A program made the position numbers and the translations under genes. A model generated the notes under the pieces. It was given only the letters and a program-made list of their open reading frames with translations, ran no database searches and was not told the DNA's origin. Below are positions 18,756-27,880 of a stretch of DNA of 64,000 nucleotides, piece by piece. Location: the NCBI GenBank assembly GCA_018268315.1, contig JAFDWU010000002.1:329638-393637 (forward strand), written 5' to 3'. Position 1 is the stretch's first letter. Each line of letters opens with the position of its first letter. The stretch is from Armatimonadota bacterium. GTDB lineage: Bacteria > Armatimonadota > Fimbriimonadia > Fimbriimonadales > Fimbriimonadaceae.

Positions 18756-20134
18756 GTGAGGTACTTCCGACCGCATCTCGCCACCGCAGCAATTGCACTA
18801 TGCCTAACGCCGACGATCGGCCTTAGCGCTCGCCTTGATTTCGCGAAAGAAAGCCCCCTGCTGAAGGCGCCGCAAGCTCCCCCCGCCGCCGCGCCAAGCA
18901 ACGGCCGCGCGCTGCCCTCCCCGTTGCCATCGCCTCCCTTCCCCGGCTCGGATTGGCTCGGGTTCCCGCTGATTGGCGCTCCGTACAGCGCATCGCCCAG
19001 CTATCCGCTTTCCAATGCGCAGTTAAGGACAAGCTAGGCAAGCAGAACATCCTGCTTTATGGCTGGATCAACCCATCCATCAACAAGAGCAGCTCCAGCT
19101 ACTCGAACGTTCCGCTTTCTTACGATCTTGCTGCCAACAAGGTGGAACTTGATCAAGCAGTTCTCGTGTTTGAAAAGCAGCCAGACACTACGCAAACGGA
19201 CCATGTCGACTACGGCTTTCGGCTCCTTCAGCTTTACGGAACGAACTACCGCTACACGATCATGAAGGGCATATTAAGCGACCAGCTCTTGAAGCACAAC
19301 CACCTGTACGGCTACGACCCGGTTGAGATGTACGGCACGGTGTACTACCCGCACGTTGCGCAAGGCATGGTCGTTCGGTTTGGACGCTACATTTCCCCGC
19401 CCGATATCGAAGCGCAGCTAACGCCGCAGAACTACATGTACAGCCACTCGCTGATGTTCTCGGTCGACCCGTACACGTTCATGGGCGTAAACGCGATGAT
19501 CCGCGTGAGCAAGCAGTGGGAAATCATGGCGCAAATTCACGGCGGCAATGATATGGCCATTTGGTCAGATTCGGCTTCGCCTAATGTTGGATTGATGGCG
19601 CGCTGGGCTTCGCTAGATGGCAGGGACGGAATTTGGGCGGGCGTCAATTCCATTGGCGTGGGCAAAGCCCGGCACGAGCACGACAACCTTCAGCAGATCG
19701 TTGGCACCTGGGGCCACAAGTTCAACGAGAAGCTGCACATGATGACGGAGGCGTACTACATGTGGGAGTACGATGCGCCCCTCGGGGGAACCGGAATTGA
19801 TGGTCCACCCTTGCTTGGAACAGGCGGCGGAACCGGGCCGATCATGCCCGGAAAGTCCGACGCTACCGGCGTAGTGAACTACTTCCAGATACTGACTTCG
19901 GATAAGGATTACGTGTCGATTAGGAACGACTACCTAAACGATCCTCGCGGCTATCGCACCGGCTACAAGACTGCCTACAGCAGCCACACGCTTGGCTACG
20001 TGCGCTTTTTATCTCCGATGATCACAGTCCGACCCGAGCTTCGGTATGAGCACGCTTATGGCGCAACTCCGTACGACGTGGGAGCGCGGCGCGATCAGTG
20101 GACGCTGGCGGCGGACATAATCATCCGCTTCTAG
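18756..20134 (+). pseudogene. Outer-membrane porin (OmpL-like beta-barrel), frameshifted
   Basis: The 5' frame (GTG at 18756) encodes a signal peptide and a proline-rich linker up to YPLSNAQL near 19025. The rest of the protein, starting KDKLGKQNILLYGWINPS, lies in the -1 frame and runs to 20134. Adding one A in the TTAAGG at 19023-19028 restores a continuous 459-residue protein. The long part alternates polar and hydrophobic residues, has many aromatics and ends in IIIRF, typical of a C-terminal barrel strand. It is probably a putative beta-barrel porin-2 type protein. The break is either a real single-base deletion or a sequencing error in a short A run. Confidence 0.8.
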
Positions 20135-20173
20135 TTTTGACCCTCGGGCGGCCCCCAAGCTGTCGGCCAGCGT

Positions 20174-20674
20174 TCAAAAGGATGTTGGGTGAAACTTAGG
20201 AAACAAACCACTAGGGTCACCTTGTGCCAATTCCGCAGTTTTAGCTAGCAAGCGCTGCCGCCACTGCAATTGTGCATTCGATAGTCGCCCGAGCCATGGT
20301 CCCATATGGAACTCGTCGGTGGCACCGTCTATTTGCCGAAAAAGTATGTCGTCCTGATTTCTGACTTCAATGAGCTCCCTGCTATCTGACTTCCTAAAGA
20401 AGATCGTGAAATCTAACATGTGGTCATCCAGCCCCTGATTCTTAAGGAAGTCCAAAGCCTTTACGCCTTCAAGCACGGCATTGGCCACGTCATTGGCGAG
20501 CAGACGATGGAAGTTATCCACCGGATTGAAGATGAACGATCCTATGTTTTCATCCGTCAGATCGAGCAGTTCGAGGCTTTCGACAATTGGCTGATTCTCC
20601 ATTAGAACTAGTGCTTCGGGCTGATTTTCGAGCGGCAACCGAAGGGGCACCGTAGATCGATCGATGGTGATCAT
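20174..20674 (-). CDS. Hypothetical protein, 166 aa
   Basis: Not recognised. An acidic soluble protein with no membrane segment or signal peptide. It is mostly predicted mixed alpha/beta, with a leucine-rich first half (PIVESLELLDLTDENIGSF) and a basic, glutamine-rich tail. It is divergent from the MFS gene at 20775, with a 100-base intergenic region between them that contains a direct repeat. Its base composition looks more AT-rich than its neighbours, a possible sign of transfer. Confidence 0.6.
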   Translation of the reverse strand: MITIDRSTVPLRLPLENQPEALVLMENQPIVESLELLDLTDENIGSFIFNPVDNFHRLLANDVANAVLEGVKALDFLKNQGLDDHMLDFTIFFRKSDSRELIEVRNQDDILFRQIDGATDEFHMGPWLGRLSNAQLQWRQRLLAKTAELAQGDPSGLFPKFHPTSF

Positions 20675-20706
20675 ATACTTACTGGACGAATGATTTTGGA
20701 ATTTAA

Positions 20707-20738
20707 TTCCAGTCAGGCCAGAATATTTCCAGTCCAGG
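20707..20738. promoter_or_regulatory. Direct repeat upstream of MFS transporter
   Basis: TTCCAGTC followed by A/C and G residues occurs at 20707 and again at 20727, exactly 20 bases apart (about two helical turns), between two divergent genes. This fits a tandem operator site. No adjacent regulator gene is present. Confidence 0.3.
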
Positions 20739-20774
20739 GCGTTCTAAGAACCCGGTGGACCATACTATTCCGAG

Positions 20775-22043
20775 ATGAGCGAGCCGGTCACCTTTGCGAG
20801 CCCACGTAGCTCAATTCAGAAGCGCGTCTTTCCGATCTTCATCACGATTTTCGTGGACCTGCTTGGGTTCGCGATGTTCCTGCCAGACCTTCAGATCCGG
20901 CTCAAGACTTTCCTTGCAGAAGGAACGATGCTTGGCCTGGGCATGGCCGTTTATTCAATCGCCCAGTTGATGACCAGCCCATACCTCGGTAAGTTAAGTG
21001 ATACCGTCGGTCGGCGCAAGGTCCTGCTGATCACGACCTTCCTTTCCATTTGCGCCTATGTGCTGTACGCACATGCGGTGAGTTTGCCGATCATCCTTGC
21101 TTCTCGCATTCTGCTTGGGATTGCAGCAGGCAATGTTGGCGTGGCGTTTGCCTATGTCTCCGACGTGACCGAACCGGAAGAGCGAGCAAGAGGGATGGGA
21201 TTTCTCGGCATGGCTTTCGGCCTTGGGTTTGTGCTTGGACCGGGGCTTGGTGTCTTGCTGTTGCATCTTGGAAACGATTCCCCGCTGGTATTGGGCTATG
21301 CAGGCGCGGGTCTTTGCGTGATCAACTGGCTTTACATCTTCTTTGGGCTTCCAGAGGCTGCGCCCCACGTAGGGCCGAAGCCGTCATTGCGACGAAACTT
21401 CTCGATCGCATTTGGGAACCGTGAGCTGGCTGCGCTTCTCCTCATGTTCTTCGCCGTGAATTTCGGCTTTACGCACCTCGAAACAACTTTCTTTGTTCTG
21501 TTGTCCGACAGCCGTTCGATCTTCCACCTCGATCCGCTGACGGCGAAGAAGACGGGAGGCATCATTCTGGTCGTCGTGGGCCTAGTTCTCGCCTTCACCC
21601 AAGGCTTCCTAGTGCAGAAACTGAACCCAGTGCTAGGCGAAGTCAAGATGGTGAAAATCGGCTACTGGTGCATGTGCCTTGCGTTCCTCCTGGTTCCCTG
21701 GGCGCCGCTTTGGGCGCCCGCCCTCGGCGTGGTAGGGATTCTTGGAATGTCGAGCGGCATTGCAAACCCCAGCGTCCAATCGATCATCTCCCGCAAGGCG
21801 CCCTCGAACTTGCAGGGCGGGATATTCGGCATAACTCAGGCATTGGGGGCGGTTGCCCGCTGCGTCGGCCCGATTTCCGGCAATACACTGATCAAAATGG
21901 CCCCGTGGGGACCGTATGCCGCTGGCTCCTGCATTATTGGCATCGCCGCCGTTCTTTCCATGCGGCTGAAGCCGTTGCCGCTTGCGGTTCCCTTAGCGGA
22001 ATCAGAAGCCGGAGAGGTTGGCGCCGTAGTCCTTACCGATTGA
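20775..22043 (+). CDS. MFS transporter, TetA-like
   Basis: A 422-residue drug/metabolite exporter-type major facilitator with twelve predicted helices. The loop 2-3 signature reads GKLSDTVGRRKVLL, and motif C-like GFVLGPGLGVLL supports the 12-TM antiporter group. The substrate is unknown. A CATACT box lies 8 bases before the ATG. The 3' end overlaps the convergent zinc-ribbon gene by 42 bases. Confidence 0.85.
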   Translation: MSEPVTFASPRSSIQKRVFPIFITIFVDLLGFAMFLPDLQIRLKTFLAEGTMLGLGMAVYSIAQLMTSPYLGKLSDTVGRRKVLLITTFLSICAYVLYAHAVSLPIILASRILLGIAAGNVGVAFAYVSDVTEPEERARGMGFLGMAFGLGFVLGPGLGVLLLHLGNDSPLVLGYAGAGLCVINWLYIFFGLPEAAPHVGPKPSLRRNFSIAFGNRELAALLLMFFAVNFGFTHLETTFFVLLSDSRSIFHLDPLTAKKTGGIILVVVGLVLAFTQGFLVQKLNPVLGEVKMVKIGYWCMCLAFLLVPWAPLWAPALGVVGILGMSSGIANPSVQSIISRKAPSNLQGGIFGITQALGAVARCVGPISGNTLIKMAPWGPYAAGSCIIGIAAVLSMRLKPLPLAVPLAESEAGEVGAVVLTD

Positions 22044-23042
22044 GAACCACTTTTGCACGTGATACTTGTTGCAGATTCCGTTCAGCAACCCATCAGAGGC
22101 TAGCGCCGGCTGATCGATCCTCGCCCCGCTTTGTCCCTGCATCGCGCTGAGCGATTGGATTGCCGCCGTCGGATCGCTTCCTGCACTCTGCACGGCATGG
22201 GCAATCTCGGTGATCATCGCCCGGGTTTCTCCGAGCACGTGGTTATAGGCATCCGCCAACGCGCCGCACTCGGCGGGCGGATTCTTTGAAAGAAAGTCTT
22301 GCTCAAGGCTTGCCCAGGCGCTGTCGATATTCTGGGCGTTATTCACAACTTCTGACTTTCGCTGGCCAGAACGGTCGGTGCTGTCTTCTGACGAAGCCGC
22401 CGCCTGGTCCTGGGATTGATAGGAAATCAGCTGTTGAGCGGCGGCTGCAACCTGCGAATTGGCAAGCTTTGCGCGGCTTTCTTCGATTCGCTGAAGGTGC
22501 TGGAGCCATTCCTTGATATCAAGCGGCATCTGACCGATATCGGTAGGCTCGGCAAGAGTGACCGGCTTCTTTGTCGAATCGAGCGCGAGGGCGGGCGAGG
22601 TAACCGCCTGCTCCTTAAGCAAACTTGGCAGCGCCTGATGAGCTGCATTTGCAAGGGCGTTAATCGTTTCCGAATTTGCGGCAAGGCTGGCTGGCTGCCC
22701 CTCGGCATCGCTTGAAAGCGCGTTCACTTCTTTTTGAGCCTGCTTCGCGAGCTGGTCATTGGCTGCTCCGTTCCCACCAAGAAGCTTGGCGAGATCGCCG
22801 CCACCCTTGATTGCCGCGACTACCGGGCTCTTGCTTACCGTAAAGGCTAGCGCGCCCATCGCCACTCCTAGAAGGATCGCAGTGAACAGACCCTTAACTC
22901 GCTTCTTGGGCCGACGATAGACGATGTTTTGAACCTGATTCCGCTGGAATGAATGGGTCTGGGCAACGAACGCATAGTAGCAATTCGCACACATGTTAAA
23001 ACCGGCAGGAAGCGGCGCCCCGCAATGTTGGCAAGAACCCAT
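22002..23042 (-). CDS. Zinc-ribbon membrane protein, hypothetical
   Basis: A 346-residue protein starting with a zinc ribbon (CQHCGAPLPAGFNMCANC). A basic stretch (RRPKKRVKG), one membrane helix (LFTAILLGVAMGALAFTV, near residue 70) and a long, mostly helical, Gln/Ala/Ser-rich extracytoplasmic domain follow. The frame extends 13 codons further upstream, but the ATG at 23042 starts right at the zinc ribbon and is preferred. Function unknown. This layout (zinc ribbon inside, helical domain outside) suggests a sensor or envelope scaffold. Confidence 0.7.
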   Translation of the reverse strand: MGSCQHCGAPLPAGFNMCANCYYAFVAQTHSFQRNQVQNIVYRRPKKRVKGLFTAILLGVAMGALAFTVSKSPVVAAIKGGGDLAKLLGGNGAANDQLAKQAQKEVNALSSDAEGQPASLAANSETINALANAAHQALPSLLKEQAVTSPALALDSTKKPVTLAEPTDIGQMPLDIKEWLQHLQRIEESRAKLANSQVAAAAQQLISYQSQDQAAASSEDSTDRSGQRKSEVVNNAQNIDSAWASLEQDFLSKNPPAECGALADAYNHVLGETRAMITEIAHAVQSAGSDPTAAIQSLSAMQGQSGARIDQPALASDGLLNGICNKYHVQKWFSIGKDYGANLSGF

Positions 23043-23145
23043 CAATTCACCTCGACTCTTAATGGATTGTCGGCTCGTCATTCATTGAGGACCAGAGTCA
23101 AACGGCAGCGTTGTCGCTGGTTCTCGAAAGGCAAAATAGATTTAG

Positions 23146-23460
23146 ATGAAGCACAAGCGCGATTGGCTGGGTTCACTGGTGGGGATGCTCGTGTTTCTTG
23201 GGGGCATCGCCCTCCTCGTATTCACGTTCTACCGAGCCTACGCGCTCTTCACCACGCCACCGCAGACGGCGCTTGGCATTTCGAAAGGCTCAGCAATCGA
23301 TCTTGCAAAGACCGGTGAATCTGCCTTCGGAATTTTTCGAGACGTGATCCTGCTTGTAGTGATGAGCCTCATCAGTTCGCTCATCGCAACGCGCGGAATC
23401 AAGATGTATGCAGAAAGTCAGCACAGTGTGCAAGAAAGCGCGCGCGCATCGGCAAAGTAA
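23146..23460 (+). CDS. Small two-helix membrane protein
   Basis: A 104-residue hypothetical protein with two membrane helices (LVGMLVFLGGIALLVFTFY and FRDVILLVVMSLISSLIA) and short charged ends. Its stop is 21 bases before the M42 peptidase start, so they may be co-transcribed. No family recognised. Confidence 0.7.
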   Translation: MKHKRDWLGSLVGMLVFLGGIALLVFTFYRAYALFTTPPQTALGISKGSAIDLAKTGESAFGIFRDVILLVVMSLISSLIATRGIKMYAESQHSVQESARASAK

Positions 23461-23481
23461 CGAAGGTACGATCTCATTCAA

Positions 23482-24522
23482 ATGAATCTTCCCCTTTTTA
23501 AGAAACTGGTCGAAGCCCATGGTGTCTCAGGCTTCGAGGACCAAGTACGCGACATTGTCCGCGAGGAAATGAAAGGCATGGGCGACCTTCGCACCGACTG
23601 GATGGGCAATTTGATTTGCCATCGCAAGGGCAAGGGCAAGAAGAAGCTTATGATCGCCGCCCATATGGACGAAATCGGCTTCCTTGTCAAGCACATCGAC
23701 GACAAAGGTTTCATTCGTCCGCAGGCCATCGGTGGCTGGGACGCGCGCCAAATGGCCAGCCAGCGAGTTTTGGTCCACACCAAGAAGGGCCCTCTCCCTG
23801 GAATTTTGACCTTGAGCTCAAAGCCGAAGCACTTGCTGACGCCGGAAGAAGCCAACAAGGGACCACAGTTCGATAACTATTTCATCGACCTCGGCATGAG
23901 CGCAGAGGACGTTAAGAAGAAGGTCCAGATTGGCGACATGGTCACCATGAACCGCGGCCTCCAGCACACCGGCGATCTGCTTACCTGCAAGGCGATGGAC
24001 GACCGAGTTGCCGTCTATGTGATGATTGAAGCCATGCGCATGGCTAAGAGCAACGAAGTAGATGTCTACGGAGTTGCCACCGTGCAGGAAGAGATCGGAC
24101 TCCGCGGAGCGGCAGCGGCGGGTTCCGCAATTGCTCCCGACCTTGTCGTTGCGATCGACATTACGCTTGCTAACGACATTCCGGGAATTCCCGAGCAAGA
24201 CCACATCACCAAGCTTGGTGAAGGCGCAGCGATCAAGATCATGGATAGCTCCTTGATCTGCCATCCCAAGATGGTTTCCCACTTCAAGTCGCTTGCCGAG
24301 AAGAACAAGATCAAGCATCAGATTGAAGTTCTGCCGTTAGGTGGCACCGATGCCGGCGGCGTTCAGCGCCTGCATGGCGGCATCCCCGCCTTCACGCTGA
24401 GTGTGCCAACTCGCTATGTTCACACCGTAAACGAAACGGTTCACGGAGACGACGTGGACAACGCTGTTAAGCTGCTGGCTAAGTACATCGAAGACGCCCA
24501 CAACGGCGATTACTCCTACTAA
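23482..24522 (+). CDS. M42 family aminopeptidase
   Basis: A 346-residue metallo-aminopeptidase of the M42 (PepA/FrvX/endoglucanase M) family, forming large tetrahedral complexes that trim cytosolic peptides. Metal ligands and catalytic residues are visible in AAHMDEIGF, KAMDDRVAVY, VQEEIGLRGA, DITLANDIPG and PLGGTDAGG, with the final histidine in RYVHTVNE. The length is normal. The gene ends just before a strong intrinsic terminator. Confidence 0.93.
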   Translation: MNLPLFKKLVEAHGVSGFEDQVRDIVREEMKGMGDLRTDWMGNLICHRKGKGKKKLMIAAHMDEIGFLVKHIDDKGFIRPQAIGGWDARQMASQRVLVHTKKGPLPGILTLSSKPKHLLTPEEANKGPQFDNYFIDLGMSAEDVKKKVQIGDMVTMNRGLQHTGDLLTCKAMDDRVAVYVMIEAMRMAKSNEVDVYGVATVQEEIGLRGAAAAGSAIAPDLVVAIDITLANDIPGIPEQDHITKLGEGAAIKIMDSSLICHPKMVSHFKSLAEKNKIKHQIEVLPLGGTDAGGVQRLHGGIPAFTLSVPTRYVHTVNETVHGDDVDNAVKLLAKYIEDAHNGDYSY

Positions 24523-24540
24523 TAACCACGACAAATCGGG

Positions 24541-24581
24541 GAATTGGGAGTTGGTAAGATGGTCTTACCAACTCCCAATTC
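24541..24581 (+). terminator. Intrinsic terminator after the M42 peptidase
   Basis: A perfect 19-bp inverted repeat (GAATTGGGAGTTGGTAAGA and its complement) with a 3-base TGG loop, followed by TTTT, 18 bases beyond the stop codon. Confidence 0.9.
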
Positions 24582-24596
24582 TTTTAAGGTCCAGCA

Positions 24597-25859
24597 ATGT
24601 TACAACTCTTAGGCCCCACGCGAATCCGGTTTATGGACCACTTTGAAGAGCCTCCCCACGCCATTGTTTATGCACCCGGCAGGGTCAATCTCATGGGCGA
24701 ACATACGGATTATCAGGAGGGGTTCGTGCTACCGGTGGCCATCAACCGATACGTGGTCATCGCCTTGCACCAGGCGCCAGGGGCGCAGTCCCGCTGGTTT
24801 ACAAGTTCGAGCCTCCGGCCCGTCACCTTTGATATCTCCAACCCGGACGCAGGCAAAGACACCTGGGCAAGGTATGGCGTTGGAGTAGCGCATCAATTCA
24901 TTAAGGCTGGCCACGCAATTGACGATACAAGGGCTTTTGTTGAGAGCAACATCCCGGTTGGCGCCGGCCTAAGCAGCAGCGCGGCGCTTACATGCGCGTT
25001 CGCGGTCTATTACAACGAGATCACCCAAGCCAAGTACGACGCCTTGACGCTCGCTAAGATGGCGCAGGCAGGCGAAAACGAATTTGCCGGCGTCCCCTGC
25101 GGGTTAATGGATCCTTTAGCGGTCCTTGGCGGAGAGGCGGGTTGCGCAATGTTCATTGACCTGCGCGATCCGGGCCACTACCACAGCGTGAAGCTGCCAG
25201 AAGGGTTCAGCATCGTAGTTTGCGATACCGGGATTCGGCATGATTTAGGCAGCGGCGACTACGCAAAGCGCACCGCCGAGAGCGCCGCCGCCGCCAAGGC
25301 TCTAGGTAAGCCTATGCTGCGAGACGTAACGCTGGGAGACGTTGAAGCGGCAAAGTCGCAACTGGGCGATGTGCCCTATCGGCGAGCGAGACACGTTGTG
25401 TCGGAGAACAAGAGGACGGCTCTCATGGCCAATGCGCTTCTAAAGCAAGACCTGGCATCCATCGGCGGCCTGATGAAGGAAAGTCACCTGAGCCAGAGCC
25501 ATGACTATGAAGTGAGTTGCCAAGAGGCGGATACGATGGCGGAAATCTGCTGGGCGGCGGAAGGATGCATAGGGGCTCGGCTCACTGGGGGCGGCTTCGG
25601 TGGTTCCTTAGTGGCGATTATCCGATCAGAAGCTTTTCCACAGTTCTCCGCCGAGGTTTCGGAAAGGTATCTGGGCCAGACCGGAAAGCAGGCGAAAGTT
25701 CTGCAATGTGCCGCCGTCAATGGCGCCGGCTTTACGAGGGATTTGGGAACCGAGCCGCCGCATATCGAGCCGCATGTGCGCTTCCGAAAGACCCTCTTTC
25801 CTCTTGCGGAATACACCTATCCAACCGCATGGAGTGGATTGAGCGACGGGCTCTTGTAA
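24597..25859 (+). CDS. galK: Galactokinase
   Basis: GHMP kinase phosphorylating galactose to galactose-1-phosphate in the Leloir pathway. The family signature PGRVNLMGEHTDYQEGFVLP is near residues 27-46, the ATP-binding PVGAGLSSSAAL near 118-130, and the third motif is LTGGGFGGSLVA. The length of 420 residues is slightly over the usual 380-390, with an extended C-terminus. AAGG 7 bases before the ATG is a plausible ribosome-binding site. No other gal gene is adjacent. Confidence 0.93.
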   Translation: MLQLLGPTRIRFMDHFEEPPHAIVYAPGRVNLMGEHTDYQEGFVLPVAINRYVVIALHQAPGAQSRWFTSSSLRPVTFDISNPDAGKDTWARYGVGVAHQFIKAGHAIDDTRAFVESNIPVGAGLSSSAALTCAFAVYYNEITQAKYDALTLAKMAQAGENEFAGVPCGLMDPLAVLGGEAGCAMFIDLRDPGHYHSVKLPEGFSIVVCDTGIRHDLGSGDYAKRTAESAAAAKALGKPMLRDVTLGDVEAAKSQLGDVPYRRARHVVSENKRTALMANALLKQDLASIGGLMKESHLSQSHDYEVSCQEADTMAEICWAAEGCIGARLTGGGFGGSLVAIIRSEAFPQFSAEVSERYLGQTGKQAKVLQCAAVNGAGFTRDLGTEPPHIEPHVRFRKTLFPLAEYTYPTAWSGLSDGLL

Positions 25860-26012
25860 GCAGCATTGAATATTTAAGCTTTTGACCCACCTTATCGGAC
25901 TGGTTGAGTGCGCGTAACCTTTGCAAACCTCCCAATCTCTGCTATCCAGCACAGTTAGCGATTGTTATAGGGAAGAATTGAAATTTATGGACAATTCCCG
26001 CCGAAAACTGCA

Positions 26013-26036
26013 ATAACATTGTAGTTCTCTTGTTAT
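26013..26036. promoter_or_regulatory. Inverted repeat before the first YkgJ-family gene
   Basis: ATAACA and TGTTAT are separated by 12 bases, and the right arm overlaps the -10 box. TTGTTAT also occurs about 70 bases upstream. It is a possible operator, but the arms are short. Confidence 0.25.
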
Positions 26037-26039
26037 GAT
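26031..26039 (+). promoter_or_regulatory. Extended -10 box of the first YkgJ-family gene
   Basis: TG-T-TATGAT ends 6 bases before the GTG start at 26046, so the predicted message would begin at the start codon. No -35 box is apparent. Confidence 0.45.
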
Positions 26040-26045
26040 AGTGGT

Positions 26046-26771
26046 GTGCAGAAGATCAGCGGCGCACAAGCACAGATCGATGCCCAACTCGACGGCATCC
26101 GCTTGGTAGCGAGCGCCTTCGCCGGTTCTTGGTTGCACCACAGCAATCCGTCAGATCGGTTGCCCAAAGTCTTTTCAAAGCTCGCCATCTCGTGCGACGA
26201 CGCGATCAGCGAGTTTGAACGTCAGCGGGTCGCGACAGGAGATACCTTTACCTTAGCTTGCAAAAGCGGCTGCGATTACTGCTGTCGGCAATTCGTGGTA
26301 GCCACTCCGATGGAGGTATTTGCATTAGTTGCTTGGCTCAAGGAGAACAGAACCCCATCGGAAATTGACCAAATTAGACAGCGAGCAAACAGTTACTTAG
26401 AACTCTTTCTGGACAACGACCCTTCGTTGTTGAACTATCCTTGTCCTGTCCTAGAAGGCGGCATGTGCCAGGGGTATGGTGGCAGACCCTTCATTTGCCG
26501 CGGATATCACTCGTTCAACTTGGAAGCGTGCGAAAAGAAGTACGAGAAAGGGGATTCCTCGACCACTATTCCCTTCAATCGGCCCGCCTATCTTACGGCA
26601 GCGTACATGCGCATCTCGGTTGCCGCGAGAATCGCTGATCTGAAATACCCTTCCGCTCAAGTGTTCCTCGGCCCGGCCTTGGCGGTTGTGCTTCGCTTGG
26701 ATGACGGCCTTGAACGTTGGTTAAAGGGTGAGAACCTCTTTAGCGGCCTTGAATTCAAAGGTTCAACTTAA
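26046..26771 (+). CDS. YkgJ-family CxxxCxxCC protein, paralogue 1
   Basis: A 241-residue member of the YkgJ zinc/iron-chelating family (PF03692 type). An N-terminal helical region of about 70 residues precedes CKSGCDYCC (C72, C76, C79, C80). A second cluster follows: CPVLEGGMCQGYGGRPFICRGYHSF, with C133, C141 and C151, then C162. These eight cysteines probably hold a metal or cluster. The C-terminus ends in a conserved GENLFSGLEFK. It is the first of four tandem paralogues. The biochemical role of the family is unknown. GTG start, no ribosome-binding site seen. Confidence 0.87.
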   Translation: MQKISGAQAQIDAQLDGIRLVASAFAGSWLHHSNPSDRLPKVFSKLAISCDDAISEFERQRVATGDTFTLACKSGCDYCCRQFVVATPMEVFALVAWLKENRTPSEIDQIRQRANSYLELFLDNDPSLLNYPCPVLEGGMCQGYGGRPFICRGYHSFNLEACEKKYEKGDSSTTIPFNRPAYLTAAYMRISVAARIADLKYPSAQVFLGPALAVVLRLDDGLERWLKGENLFSGLEFKGST

Positions 26772-27079
26772 AGCTATCCGTCAAGAGCCTTGAACGGACC
26801 AAAGGAGGCTCTTCAGCTACTGCCTGCGCTTATCCATAAGATATTGCCTGCCCTTACGGATCTTCTCCTATTCTCTTAGGGGACAAGCCTCCGGCCCTAT
26901 TGCACCACCAGTTTGTTTGAAGGAGAGGGCAACTAACCCAGCTCTCATACTCTCAACGCACGGAGTCAATGTACTTACTATCCAGGTGTTATATATGTCA
27001 GACATTGAACCTGACTGAATCCAAACGGAATACTTACTGTTTTCAAAAGATCTGGGCCTCATTTGAAATGTTGTCACAC
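26772..27079. other. Long intergenic gap inside the YkgJ array
   Basis: About 300 bases with no supported gene. It holds a hairpin at 26783-26813 and AT-rich stretches (GTTATATATG near 26978) that could be promoter elements for paralogue 2. An open frame on the opposite strand across this gap and the next gene has no coding signature and is not called. Confidence 0.4.
26783..26813 (+). terminator. Weak hairpin after YkgJ paralogue 1
   Basis: AAGAGCCT pairs with AGGCTCTT across a 15-base loop, starting 11 bases beyond the stop. There is no T-run, so termination is uncertain. Confidence 0.35.
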
Positions 27080-27096
27080 TTTTCCTTTTAGGAAAA
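27080..27096 (+). promoter_or_regulatory. Hairpin over the start of YkgJ paralogue 2
   Basis: TTTTCC-TTTTA-GGAAAA is a perfect 6-bp inverted repeat. It contains the only Shine-Dalgarno-like AGGA and the first base of the ATG, so folding in RNA would mask initiation. Confidence 0.35.
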
Positions 27097-27842
27097 TGAG
27101 AGACACACAAGCAAGAATCAACGCCCAAATTGACGGCATTCGTTCGGTGGCAACTGCCTTTACCGGGTCGTGGTTGAGGCACAGCAATGCGCCTGATCGC
27201 CTCCCACAAGTCTTCTCGAAGTTGGCGGTCGTGTGCGACAAGGCCATCACCGATTTTGAGCGTCAAAGGATCGAAACGGGCGATCAGCACACCCTGGCAT
27301 GTAAGAGCGGCTGTGATCATTGTTGCCGTCACGAAACAGTTGTTGCAACACCTTTGGAAGTCTTCGCATTGGCCGCATGGATTCGCGAGAACCGAACAGT
27401 CCTCGAGATTCACCGGATCAAGGAGCGCGCGGAGGCGTACCTTGAGCACTTTCGGACAAACGATCCCTCCTGCCTTCCGTGTCCGGTTCTGGAAAATGGT
27501 GGCTGCCAGGGCTACGGCGGACGCCCGCTTATCTGCCGAGGCTATCACTCTTTCAGCCTCGACAGCTGCAGAAGGAAGTATCGAGGGCTGGACGACACCA
27601 TCCCGCACAACCGGCCAGCATATTTAGCCGCGGGGCACATGCGGGGATCAATCTCCGCAAAGATCAGCGAGCACAACCTTCCCGCGCCACAAGTCGTGCT
27701 TGGAGCCGCGCTTGCAATTGCGCTACGAGATGAGCAAGGCTTGGAGAGGTGGCTTTCCGGTGAAAACCTCTTTGAAGGGCTTGAATTCAAACTTCCCTAC
27801 GGCGCGCATCGTTCGGAAATTGAGTATATCAAGACACACTAA
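27096..27842 (+). CDS. YkgJ-family CxxxCxxCC protein, paralogue 2
   Basis: A 248-residue paralogue of the preceding gene, with the same layout: helical N-terminus (ARINAQIDGIRSVATAF), CKSGCDHCC, then CPVLENGGCQGYGGRPLICRGYHSF and the GENLFEGLEFK end. It carries one extra residue after the first cluster (RHETVVATP against RQFVVATP) and a unique tail of about 15 residues. The frame opens at a TTG at 27063, but the ATG at 27096 aligns with the paralogues and is preferred. Confidence 0.86.
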   Translation: MRDTQARINAQIDGIRSVATAFTGSWLRHSNAPDRLPQVFSKLAVVCDKAITDFERQRIETGDQHTLACKSGCDHCCRHETVVATPLEVFALAAWIRENRTVLEIHRIKERAEAYLEHFRTNDPSCLPCPVLENGGCQGYGGRPLICRGYHSFSLDSCRRKYRGLDDTIPHNRPAYLAAGHMRGSISAKISEHNLPAPQVVLGAALAIALRDEQGLERWLSGENLFEGLEFKLPYGAHRSEIEYIKTH

Positions 27843-27869
27843 GAACCCGATAGCCTAGTCATAATCGAG

Positions 27870-27879
27870 TTCTTAAGAA
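27870..27879. promoter_or_regulatory. Palindrome before YkgJ paralogue 3
   Basis: TTCTTAAGAA is a perfect 10-base palindrome directly before the GTG start, overlapping the AAGAAGG ribosome-binding site. A CATAAT -10-like box lies at 27860-27865. Confidence 0.3.
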
Positions 27880-27880
27880 G

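Noticed and set aside
18953-19030. A separate start for the porin at TTG 18953
   Set aside because: It gives no signal peptide, while the upstream frame has one; a single-base shift explains both frames better.
26868-27608. A 246-codon minus-strand frame over the intergenic gap and YkgJ paralogue 2
   Set aside because: Its Cys-containing part is only the complement of the CxxxCxxCC region; no independent coding signs.
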